Both the position numbers and the translations under genes were made by a program. The notes beneath the pieces were generated by a model that did not search any database, was not told the DNA's origin, and was given only the letters and a program-made list of their open reading frames with translations. This document shows, one piece after another, positions 1 to 5,389 of a DNA stretch of 6,107 nucleotides. Position 1 is the first letter of the stretch. The number at the start of each line of letters is the position of its first letter. This DNA comes from Clostridia bacterium (lineage in GTDB: Bacteria > Bacillota_E > SLMV01 > PUMD01): NCBI GenBank assembly GCA_003562655.1, contig PWUC01000200.1, positions 1-6,107 on the forward strand. Direction: 5' to 3'.

Positions 1-1
1 G

Positions 2-157
2 GGAATATCGCCCGGGGTCGCCAGAGATCTGGCTTCCGATTATCCGGGCATGAACCTGATGGCCCTTTTCAGCAGCCCGGCAGGGAGCGGGCCGGAGGGC
101 GCCGGCTGCCGGGCAGAGCCGGAGGTCCACCAGAGCGACGCGGCAATCGAGCGATGA
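2..157 (+). CDS. Possible 3' end of an unidentified gene, cut by the left edge
   Basis: The frame beginning at base 2 stays open for 51 codons to a TGA at 155-157. The tail reads roughly GISPGVARDLASDYPGMNLM followed by a Ser/Pro/Gly/Glu-rich stretch ending in DAAIER. I do not recognise the family. The main support is position: a perfect palindrome able to form a strong stem starts 10 bases after the stop, where a terminator would sit. A competing reading is the frame starting at base 3, which stops at a TGA at 51-53 after a tail ending in PEIWLPIIRA; a 9-bp-arm hairpin at 75-114 would then be its terminator. Both frames have plausible codon use and the fragment is too short to choose. It could also be non-coding. 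Confidence 0.25.
   Translation, partial: GISPGVARDLASDYPGMNLMALFSSPAGSGPEGAGCRAEPEVHQSDAAIER
75..114. repeat. Inverted repeat with 9-bp arms (GCCCGGCAG / CTGCCGGGC)
   Basis: The arms at 75-83 and 106-114 are perfect reverse complements separated by 22 GC-rich bases, which can partly pair among themselves. No T-run follows on either strand. If the upstream gene ends at 53 this could be its terminator; if it ends at 157 the repeat lies inside the coding tail. In DNA this GC-rich some chance pairing is expected, so the role is uncertain. Confidence 0.4.
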
Positions 158-166
158 GCCTGTGGT

Positions 167-192
167 GAGGCCGGCGCTGCAGCGCCGGCCTC
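167..192. terminator. Perfect 26-bp palindrome, likely terminator stem
   Basis: GAGGCCGGCGC (167-177) and GCGCCGGCCTC (182-192) pair perfectly around a TGCA loop, giving an 11-bp, almost all G/C stem. It begins 10 bases after the TGA at 155-157 of the possible plus-strand gene and lies about 230 bases past the stop of the minus-strand DUF362 gene, so it could end transcripts from both sides. No T-run follows on either strand, so it is not a canonical intrinsic terminator. In GC-rich genomes stem-only terminators or 3'-end stabilisers are plausible. A palindromic protein-binding site is the alternative. Confidence 0.55.
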
Positions 193-422
193 GCGTCACT
201 GCACCTCAGAGGCATTGACCATCCCGGCCGAACACCATGGCACAATCGATGAAGACCCTCCGGCACCCCGCACAGGTGGGGAGGGACGCCCCACGCATTC
301 GACTCCCCGGGACTCCCGCCTGCAACCCGACCGACCAGGCCCAGGTTCACACCAGAAAGTGCGCATCCACTCCGACACCGGCAGCCGCGACTGGCATTCA
401 ACCGGGAACGGCCCCCGGACCG
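193..422. other. Non-coding stretch downstream of the DUF362 gene
   Basis: I see no convincing gene here. Open frames on both strands lack a Shine-Dalgarno and give Arg/Pro- or Trp/Cys-rich translations typical of chance frames in GC-rich DNA. It contains a small hairpin, GTGGGG (276-281) with CCCCAC (289-294) around a 7-base loop. A weaker 5-bp pairing at 407-411 and 420-424 overlaps the DUF362 stop codon. Neither is followed by a T-run. Confidence 0.5.
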
Positions 423-1268
423 TTACACCCGCATAACCACCGATTCAGGCCCTCCCAGATCCCGGGCCCTCAAGATCATCTCTGTCTGGAGGGGGTCAGA
501 CGTTCCCAGGTGAGGCCCCGCCCCCCACTTGATGAGAACCCGGGCCGCTTCAATGTCGCAGGCCACGGGATCCCCGGAGGCAATGAGGACCCCGGGCTCA
601 CAGAGGGTGCCGAAGGTCGGACCGCCGGCAATGAAGGCCCTTCTGCCATCAACGACCACCATGTCGGCCCTGACAACCCTCGCCAGATCGGCCACGGCTG
701 CGGGCACAGAGGTCCGGTGGAACAGTTCACGGTCGCTGAGAGGCGTGAGCCCCATGGCCAGCTTGAGGGCCGCGGTGAAGCCGGCATTGCCGTGGGTCTT
801 CAGGTTTGGCAGAAATATGAGCCGGTCATACTCCCGGAGTATGCGCGGAAGATGCACCCGCGGCAGAAACTGCCCCCCGGTCTCAACCTCCTCCCATTCC
901 ATGTCATCGAGGCACAGAAAGGGCACGTCGCGCTCCTGGAGCGACGGCAGAAGCCCCGGCTTATTCTGCACCACCTGCTCGGTGGGCGCCCAGTTCCGGC
1001 CGGATGATTCGGCCACTGCCAGGCGGGTGTAGCCCTCCTCCTTCAGGACATCGATGAAGGCCGCCAGAAACTCGGGATCTACCGCGGCCGGAGAGGGGTG
1101 GTGGCTGTTTATGTTTGGTTTTAGCAGTATCCGGTCTCCTGGCTCGAGCAGCTGACTGAGACCACCCAGCCCGTCAATGAGACGTCTCAGGTCTCCCTGC
1201 AGGGAATCCTGCACCCCGGTCACGGTCACCAGGGCCCTGCCCTGTTCGTCAACGTAGGGGTTTGACAC
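423..1268 (-). CDS. DUF362 family protein
   Basis: This complete 281-residue protein is of unknown biochemical function. DUF362 family signatures are visible in order: RILLKPNI (46-53), HHPSPAAVDPEFL (56-68), the LAVAESSG segment (83-90), the core LPNLKTHGNAGF (153-164) running into LKLAMGL (168-174), VVDGRRAFIAGGPT (205-218) and SGDPVACDIEAARVL (231-245). Many DUF362 proteins carry a ferredoxin-like 4Fe-4S domain or CxxC motifs. This one has only three scattered cysteines (119, 223, 237) and no CxxC, so it is the short, cluster-free type. No signal peptide or membrane segment is evident, so it is probably cytoplasmic. The start is GTG, fixed by a perfect AAGGAGG at 1277-1283 eight bases upstream. 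It is divergent from the binding-protein gene at 1657 and has no co-directional neighbour in the window. The family call is firm; any link to peptide uptake rests on position alone. Confidence 0.88.
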   Translation of the reverse strand: MSNPYVDEQGRALVTVTGVQDSLQGDLRRLIDGLGGLSQLLEPGDRILLKPNINSHHPSPAAVDPEFLAAFIDVLKEEGYTRLAVAESSGRNWAPTEQVVQNKPGLLPSLQERDVPFLCLDDMEWEEVETGGQFLPRVHLPRILREYDRLIFLPNLKTHGNAGFTAALKLAMGLTPLSDRELFHRTSVPAAVADLARVVRADMVVVDGRRAFIAGGPTFGTLCEPGVLIASGDPVACDIEAARVLIKWGAGPHLGTSDPLQTEMILRARDLGGPESVVMRV

Positions 1269-1540
1269 AGCGGTATCCTCCTTCGTGGGGTTGCTCGCTC
1301 CTCCCTTCCAGTTCGTCTTCGGGGTGCCAGATCCTCTGCTTCAGGTAAAGATTCCCGGGGGTCGCCCCTGCACCACCGCAAGGTCGCGGCAGCCCCCATG
1401 TCCAATCCCACTGAGATGGCGACTACGAGCGCCGCTGGCTGCGGAAGAATCGACAGCACATGACGCCCGTCTGGACTGGCAGTGAAAGCTCATCTCTTTC
1501 CCCGGCCGCAGGCGAACCGTGGGTCCCACACCGGGCGCGA

Positions 1541-1554
1541 GTTGAGAGGTCAAC
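1541..1554. promoter_or_regulatory. Operator-like inverted repeat GTTGA-N4-TCAAC
   Basis: Perfect 5-bp arms flank a 4-base spacer, 53 bases upstream of the predicted -10 of the binding-protein gene. The size and position suit a dimeric regulator site. A related half-site, TTGTCAAC, occurs again at 1625-1632 just before the start codon. Arms this short arise by chance, so this is a suggestion only. Confidence 0.25.
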
Positions 1555-1583
1555 GCACAGGTGCACGCAAAAAGAAGGGAACA

Positions 1584-1612
1584 CGGGTCGAAATGGCGAA
1601 TACAGTTATACT
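1584..1612 (+). promoter_or_regulatory. Candidate promoter of the solute-binding protein gene
   Basis: TATACT at 1607-1612 matches the sigma-70/sigma-A -10 consensus at five of six positions and lies in a locally AT-rich stretch 45 bases before the start codon, implying a leader of about 38 bases. No good -35 hexamer sits 16-18 bases upstream; the sequence there is CGGGTC-like. The promoter may depend on an activator, or the match may be chance. Confidence 0.4.
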
Positions 1613-1642
1613 ACAGATGAATTATTGTCAACTAGCAGCCAT

Positions 1643-1649
1643 GAGGGGG
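1643..1649 (+). promoter_or_regulatory. Ribosome binding site of the solute-binding protein gene
   Basis: The purine-rich GAGGGGG ends seven bases before the ATG at 1657. It supports that start over the out-of-frame ATG at 1641, and the chosen start gives a clean lipoprotein signal peptide. Confidence 0.6.
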
Positions 1650-1656
1650 CAAAAGA

Positions 1657-3219
1657 ATGCTGCTGCAGAGAAAGTCCTTTTGGTCAGTTGTTCTATTGGC
1701 TCTTGTGATGGTCGCGGTGATGGCCTGTGCTCCGGAAGCAGTTGAAGATCCAGACGATCCGGATCCTGTTTCCGTGGAACCGGCCGAACCCATGGAACTG
1801 AGGATGGGGCTCGCCGCTGATGCGACAAACCTGGACCCGAGGCACGCCACGGATGTCTATTCTGCCAACATCAGCAACCTGGTCTACGCCGGTCTTCTCG
1901 ACTGGGACATGGAGACCATGGAGATCACACCTTACGTGGCCCGCAAGATCGAGATCCCCACAGATACCACCTATATATTCCACCTTCACGAGGGCATCAA
2001 GTTCCACGATGGCGTGGAGCTGACAGCCGAAGACGTGAAGTTCACGTACGACTGCCTGCGTGATCCCGACTTCGGAGGAGTCAACCTCGCCTTCTACGAG
2101 CCCATACAGGAGATAAACATCATCGATGACTACACGGTGGAGTTCAAGCTCGACGAGCCCAATGCGCCCTTCCTCTACTACCTGGCACCGGGCATCGTGC
2201 CCAAGCATGTGGCAGAGGCAGAAGATGAGGAGTTCTTCACGAGCAACCCCATCGGTGCAGGACCCTACGTTTTCGTGGAATGGGTGCCCAACGACCACAT
2301 CGTGTTGGAGGCCTTCGACGACTATTTTGGCGGCAGGCCCACCATCGACAGGATCACCTTCAGGCCCATTCCAGAAGTGACGACCAAGCTGGTGGAGCTG
2401 GAGACTGGAGGCGTCCACCTCGTCGACGGTGTGCCTCCGGAGGATGTGGACCGCCTGGACGACGACCCCGAGGTCAACGTGACCTTCACCCCCGGCACCG
2501 GCTTCAACTACTTCACCTACCATCAGCAGTCGCCTCCCTTCGATGATGTCCGCGTGCGCCAGGCCGTCGCCTACGGCATAGACATGGAGGCCCTCGTCGA
2601 TCACGTGTATCACGGGTTCAGAGAGGTCGCCTATTCGCCCATCATCCCGACATCCTGGGCACACAACCCGGATGTTCGTAAGTTCGGTTACGAGCCGGAG
2701 AAGGCGAAGGTGCTACTCGACGAGGCCGGTTACGGGGACGGGCTGGAGTTTCAGTTGAAGAGTTCAGAAGGAGAGGTCACCCGGGAGCTCTGCGAGATCG
2801 TGCAGCACCAGCTGGCCGAGATCGGAGTCGAGGTAGCCCTCTATGAACAGGAATGGGGAGCCTTCCTCTCGGACATTCTGGACAGCGACTTCGAGATGAC
2901 CACCCTCGGTTGGTCGGGACAGACGGACCCCGATCGCGGCGTGTACCGGCAGTTCCACAGCACGGCTGGCCACAACTGGCATCTTTATGCCAACGCGCAG
3001 GTGGATGAGCTGCTCCTGCTGGCCAGGACCAACCCCGACCAGGATGTCCGACAGGAGAAGTATTTTGAGATACAGAGGATCCTGGCCGAAGAGCAACCAT
3101 ACACGTACATCTCGTACTACATTACCATCGCCGCCCACCGACCCGAGGTGCAGAACTACCCCGGGCGCTGCGGTTACTTCTACACCCGCGCCCTGAGGGA
3201 CGCAACCCTGGCAGAATAG
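1657..3219 (+). CDS. Family 5 ABC transporter solute-binding lipoprotein (DppA/OppA type)
   Basis: This complete 520-residue extracytoplasmic receptor belongs to the SBP_bac_5 family, which captures peptides, nickel or other small ligands and delivers them to a DppBC-type permease. Residues 1-24 form a lipoprotein signal: basic QRK, a hydrophobic stretch from 8 to 23, then VMAC with Cys24 as the lipidation site. Met at -2 is unusual, but the context is otherwise typical. A Pro/Asp/Glu-rich linker (25-46) leads into the domain. Family hallmarks are MGLAADATNLDPR (50-62), the signature FHLHEGIKFHDG with TAEDVKFTYD (108-132), SNPIGAGPY (196-204) and PFDDVRVRQAVAYGID (294-309). Length and both lobes look intact. 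The gene stands alone: divergent from DUF362, convergent with the permease operon, with no co-directional transporter gene. It is only distantly similar to the second binding protein at 5390, so the ligand may differ. The exact ligand cannot be read from the sequence. Confidence 0.93.
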   Translation: MLLQRKSFWSVVLLALVMVAVMACAPEAVEDPDDPDPVSVEPAEPMELRMGLAADATNLDPRHATDVYSANISNLVYAGLLDWDMETMEITPYVARKIEIPTDTTYIFHLHEGIKFHDGVELTAEDVKFTYDCLRDPDFGGVNLAFYEPIQEINIIDDYTVEFKLDEPNAPFLYYLAPGIVPKHVAEAEDEEFFTSNPIGAGPYVFVEWVPNDHIVLEAFDDYFGGRPTIDRITFRPIPEVTTKLVELETGGVHLVDGVPPEDVDRLDDDPEVNVTFTPGTGFNYFTYHQQSPPFDDVRVRQAVAYGIDMEALVDHVYHGFREVAYSPIIPTSWAHNPDVRKFGYEPEKAKVLLDEAGYGDGLEFQLKSSEGEVTRELCEIVQHQLAEIGVEVALYEQEWGAFLSDILDSDFEMTTLGWSGQTDPDRGVYRQFHSTAGHNWHLYANAQVDELLLLARTNPDQDVRQEKYFEIQRILAEEQPYTYISYYITIAAHRPEVQNYPGRCGYFYTRALRDATLAE

Positions 3220-3232
3220 TGAAGACGCTGGG

Positions 3233-3249
3233 CAAAACATGGTGTTTTG
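3233..3249. terminator. Small A/T-rich hairpin CAAAACA-TGG-TGTTTTG
   Basis: Seven perfect base pairs close a 3-base loop, 13 bases after the stop of the plus-strand binding-protein gene. The stem reads almost identically on both strands. It directly abuts the larger hairpin at 3251 and supplies the only TTTT runs near it: TTTT at 3245-3248 on the plus strand, and on the minus strand the complement of AAAA at 3234-3237. The pair probably works as one composite 3'-end element. Confidence 0.5.
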
Positions 3250-3250
3250 T

Positions 3251-3284
3251 GCGTGGTGGGAGGCGGACCCGTCTCCCACCACGC
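3251..3284. terminator. Strong hairpin, probable bidirectional terminator
   Basis: GCGTGGTGGGAG (3251-3262) and CTCCCACCACGC (3273-3284) are perfect 12-bp reverse complements. Inside, G·U, C-G and G-C pairs can extend the stem to a GACC tetraloop, and one further T-A pair closes it outside. It lies 31 bases past the stop of the binding-protein gene and about 175 bases past the stop of the convergent dppC-like gene, so it can shield each transcript from the other. No T-run follows directly on the plus strand. On the minus strand it is followed by the small hairpin and its T-run. Confidence 0.7.
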
Positions 3285-3460
3285 ATGTGCGGTTGAAAAT
3301 GATGCTCGCAGAACCTCTCGATCCAGATGGAAAGACCCATTGACATTTCGTCGTCATGGGTTGCAGGGCTGCTCTCAGAACAACCGCCCCCGGGTGCAGC
3401 ATTCGCCGCCCACCCGATGCCCCTGTCCCGGCGGCGCTCCCACGGCCACACCCGGGCCCA

Positions 3461-4354
3461 CTATGTCTTTAACCTGGGGTCCAGCACATCCCGCACCGCG
3501 TCACCCAGCAGGTTGAGTCCGAGGACCGTGATGAAGATGGCCACTCCCGGAGCGATGATCATCCAGGGGGCGGTGAAGATGTAGTCCCTCCCCCTGCCAA
3601 TCATGGAACCCCAGCTGGGAGTGGGAGGCTGGGCCCCCAGGCCCAGGAAGCTCAGACTGGCCTCAGCAAGGATGGCGGTGGCCACGCCCAGGGTGCCGTA
3701 GACGATGAGCGGGTCCAAACAGTTCGGCAGCAGATGCCTCAGCATGATCCGCACCGGACCCGACCCGGCCGCCCTGCCGGCCTCGACATACTCCCGTTCC
3801 TTCAGAGACAGGACTTCGCCACGAACCAGACGGCAAACCCGGGGCCAGGCCAGGATACCCAGCGCCAGAAACACATTGTACAGCCCAGGACCCAATACAG
3901 ACATGATGGCAATGGCAAACAGCAGGTAGGGGAAAGCCAGCATGGCATTCGTTACGCTCATTATGACCCCATCCACCCTCCGGCCCAGGTAGCCGGCCAT
4001 GAGTCCAAGGGCCGTGCCCAGCGTGAGGGCCACCGACTGCACTACCAGTCCCACACTCAGGGATATGCGGCTTCCCCACAGGACCCGAGTCAGCACGTCG
4101 CGACCCAGCTGGTCGGCCCCGAGGGGGTGGGTCAGTGAAGGTGCCAGCAATGAGGATCGCAGGTCGTTCTTCACCGGGTCGTAAGAGGTCAGCCACGGGG
4201 CAAAAATGGCAACCAGAATCAGGATGATGGTGATGACCAGACCCAGCATGCCGGAGGGGCTCCGCCGGAAGCGTTTCCACATCAGCGCACCGGGAGAGAG
4301 AACCTCTTGCTGCTGATCCTGTGTCTGCACCCCGCCGATCTGTTGGATGTCCAT
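3461..4354 (-). CDS. dppC: Dipeptide/oligopeptide ABC transporter permease, DppC/OppC type
   Basis: This 297-residue inner-membrane permease pairs with the DppB-type subunit to form the import channel. After a Gln-rich cytoplasmic tail (1-20) comes the OppC N-terminal segment with the first membrane helix (about 35-57) and SYDP (57-60). The diagnostic HPLGADQLGRDVLTRVLWG (76-94) follows, then further helices near 97-123, 130-153, 157-175, 212-237 and 262-285. The EAA loop that contacts the ATPase is EAGRAAGSGPVRIMLRHLLP (191-210). LSFLGLGAQPPTPSWG (234-249) and the terminal DPRL are also typical. Length is normal. The ATG at 4354 is preceded by GGAGGTGA, an eight-base match to the anti-Shine-Dalgarno, ending nine bases upstream. 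The gene lies 27 bases after the dppB stop, so the two are co-transcribed. No ATPase gene follows it. The symbol denotes the family type; the substrate is unproven. Confidence 0.93.
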   Translation of the reverse strand: MDIQQIGGVQTQDQQQEVLSPGALMWKRFRRSPSGMLGLVITIILILVAIFAPWLTSYDPVKNDLRSSLLAPSLTHPLGADQLGRDVLTRVLWGSRISLSVGLVVQSVALTLGTALGLMAGYLGRRVDGVIMSVTNAMLAFPYLLFAIAIMSVLGPGLYNVFLALGILAWPRVCRLVRGEVLSLKEREYVEAGRAAGSGPVRIMLRHLLPNCLDPLIVYGTLGVATAILAEASLSFLGLGAQPPTPSWGSMIGRGRDYIFTAPWMIIAPGVAIFITVLGLNLLGDAVRDVLDPRLKT

Positions 4355-4381
4355 GTCAGCGGCTCACCTCCACCCTTTCGT

Positions 4382-5326
4382 TCATTCGAAGCGCACCCGC
4401 GGGTCAATGAAGGCGTAGAGGACATCCACCGCCAGATTGACCACCACAAAGGCAACCGCCAGAAACAGAACGCATCCCTGGACGGTGGGCATGTCTCTCC
4501 AGCTGATGCTGTCGATGGTCAGCCGCCCCACACCTGGAATCGCGAACACACTCTCGGTGATGACAGCCCCTCCCATCAGGGTCGCCAGCTGGAGTCCAGC
4601 CATGGTGACCACCGGCATCAGGGCGTTTCTGAGGGCATGCTTGTAGATGACCACACTCTCTGACAGCCCCTTGGCCCTGGCGGTGGTGATATACTCGAGC
4701 CTGGTGACGCTGAGCATGGAGGACCTGGTCAGGCGTGCGAACAGCCCGGTCATCGCTGCCCCCAGGGTGATGGTGGGCAGCACCATGTGCTTCCAGGTCC
4801 CGTAACCGGAGGGAGGCAGAATCGGCCACAGCACTCCCACCACGTACATGAGCATCAGGCCGAGCCAGAAGACGGGCATGGAGACGCCCGCAAGGGCCAG
4901 CACCATGGAACCGGTGTCCAGGAGCGAATACTGTTTGACGGCGGAGATGACCCCCAGGGTGATGCCCACAACAGTTGCCCATATCATGGCATAGATCGCG
5001 AGCTGGACTGTGGCAGGAAAGCGGGCCAGGATCTCCTCCGTGACGGGCAGCCTGGTGCGGTAGGATCTTCCGAGATCCCCCCGTATGATGTTGCCCAGGA
5101 ACTTGAAGTATCGCACGTGGATGGGATCGTCCAGACCCCATTGAGCGCGCATTCGCGTCAACATCTCGGGGTTGAGCGACGCCGCCCGCGGATCCAGCAG
5201 GGCGGTGATGGGGTCTCCCGGCACCACGAACATGAGCACAAAGATGATCAGTGATATGGCAAGCAGGATCGGTACGGCCGAGAGCAGGCGGCCGAGTATG
5301 AACCCGGTCATACCCATTAGGAACAT
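4382..5326 (-). CDS. dppB: Dipeptide/oligopeptide ABC transporter permease, DppB/OppB type
   Basis: This is the partner permease of the importer, 314 residues from the first ATG. Visible hallmarks are an N-terminal helix (about 8-36) ending in FVVPGDP (33-39), the periplasmic-domain segment GLDDPIHVRYFKFLGNI (64-80), GDLGRSYRTRLPV (83-95), RFPATVQLA (102-110), the EAA loop EYITTARAKGLSESVV (211-226) with RNALMPVV (233-240), ESVFAIPGVGRL (258-269) and a terminal YAFIDPRVRF. Helices lie near 104-128, 134-163, 237-262 and 285-308. The true start is probably the fourth codon, ATG at 5317: the GGAGG at 5327-5331 touches the ATG at 5326 with no spacing but lies nine bases from 5317. It follows the second binding-protein gene after a short gap containing a hairpin, and precedes dppC, the canonical dpp order. 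The symbol denotes the family type; the substrate is unknown. Confidence 0.93.
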   Translation of the reverse strand: MFLMGMTGFILGRLLSAVPILLAISLIIFVLMFVVPGDPITALLDPRAASLNPEMLTRMRAQWGLDDPIHVRYFKFLGNIIRGDLGRSYRTRLPVTEEILARFPATVQLAIYAMIWATVVGITLGVISAVKQYSLLDTGSMVLALAGVSMPVFWLGLMLMYVVGVLWPILPPSGYGTWKHMVLPTITLGAAMTGLFARLTRSSMLSVTRLEYITTARAKGLSESVVIYKHALRNALMPVVTMAGLQLATLMGGAVITESVFAIPGVGRLTIDSISWRDMPTVQGCVLFLAVAFVVVNLAVDVLYAFIDPRVRFE

Positions 5327-5331
5327 CCTCC
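5327..5331 (-). promoter_or_regulatory. Ribosome binding site that sets the dppB-type start
   Basis: GGAGG on the minus strand sits immediately against the ATG at 5326, too close to use it. It is nine bases from the next in-frame ATG at 5317, so translation most likely begins there (MGMTGFILGRLL), three residues shorter than the longest frame. Confidence 0.6.
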
Positions 5332-5337
5332 ATTCGG

Positions 5338-5373
5338 GCGGGCTGAGAGAAACTGCCCGTTCCCTCAGCCCGC
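5338..5373 (-). terminator. Intra-operon hairpin between the binding-protein and dppB genes
   Basis: GCGGGCTGAG (5338-5347) and CTCAGCCCGC (5364-5373) form a perfect 10-bp stem around a 16-base loop, in which AAC (5351-5353) can also pair with GTT (5359-5361). On the minus strand it begins 17 bases after the binding-protein stop and is followed by the dppB ribosome site, with no T-run. The likely role is partial termination or protection of the 3' end of the binding-protein mRNA, giving more receptor than permease, as is known for intercistronic hairpins in other ABC importer operons such as malE-malF. It could also be a simple mRNA processing site. Confidence 0.6.
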
Positions 5374-5389
5374 GAAGCTCCCAGCGTCG

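Larger units (their letters stand above)
1269..1656. other. Divergent intergenic regulatory region (388 bp)
   Basis: This gap separates the minus-strand DUF362 gene from the plus-strand binding-protein gene and must carry both start signals. The DUF362 side has the AAGGAGG at 1277-1283. The binding-protein side has a -10-like TATACT at 1607-1612 and a purine-rich ribosome site at 1643-1649. Two operator-like inverted repeats lie between: GTGGGTCCCAC (1519-1529), nested inside CCCGG (1501-1505) and CCGGG (1531-1535), and GTTGA-gagg-TCAAC (1541-1554). I found no clear minus-strand promoter hexamers. A 77-codon minus-strand frame beginning at 1459 with a hydrophobic start overlaps the DUF362 start and lacks a ribosome site, so I do not call it a gene. 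The last 70 bases are visibly more AT-rich than the rest, as expected of a promoter. Confidence 0.6.
3220..3460. other. Convergent intergenic gap
   Basis: This stretch separates the ends of the plus-strand binding-protein gene and the minus-strand dppC-like gene. No gene is supported. It holds two adjacent hairpins at 3233-3284, listed separately. Nearer dppC there is a weaker pairing, CGGGTG (3391-3396) with CACCCG (3411-3416), and a longer-range 8-bp repeat, CCCGGGTG (3389-3396) with CACCCGGG (3449-3456). These could contribute to terminating the operon but lack T-runs. Confidence 0.5.

Noticed and set aside
196..378. 60-codon minus-strand frame (GTG start, tail MVNASEVQ)
   Set aside because: It has no Shine-Dalgarno upstream, a Trp/Cys/Gly/Arg-rich composition, and no recognisable motif.
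237..1007. 256-codon open frame on the plus strand
   Set aside because: It lies mostly antisense to the well-supported DUF362 gene, its product is Pro/Arg/Gly-rich with no family resemblance, and it lacks a ribosome site.
1226..1459. 77-codon minus-strand frame with a hydrophobic N-terminus
   Set aside because: It overlaps the DUF362 start in another frame, has no ribosome site at its GTG, and turns Arg-rich after about 30 residues. Probably chance, though a remnant cannot be excluded.
1269..1656. Riboswitch in the leader of the plus-strand binding protein
   Set aside because: The predicted leader is only about 38 bases and the paired elements at 1501-1554 lie upstream of the likely transcription start. 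No known aptamer motif is recognisable.
1693..2664. 323-codon open frame on the minus strand
   Set aside because: It is antisense to the solute-binding protein gene. Its His/Val/Gly-rich translation is what the reverse strand of this coding sequence yields, with no domain motif.
3251..3310. Group II intron domain V or transposon end at the convergent hairpin
   Set aside because: The conserved AGCCGTATG/GAAA/ACGTACGGTT pattern is absent, there is no intron-encoded protein or transposase, and no matching inverted end was seen elsewhere in the window.
4404..5333. 309-codon minus-strand frame overlapping dppB
   Set aside because: It is the same strand in a shifted frame and gives a His/Pro/Arg-rich product, whereas the other frame gives an unmistakable DppB permease.
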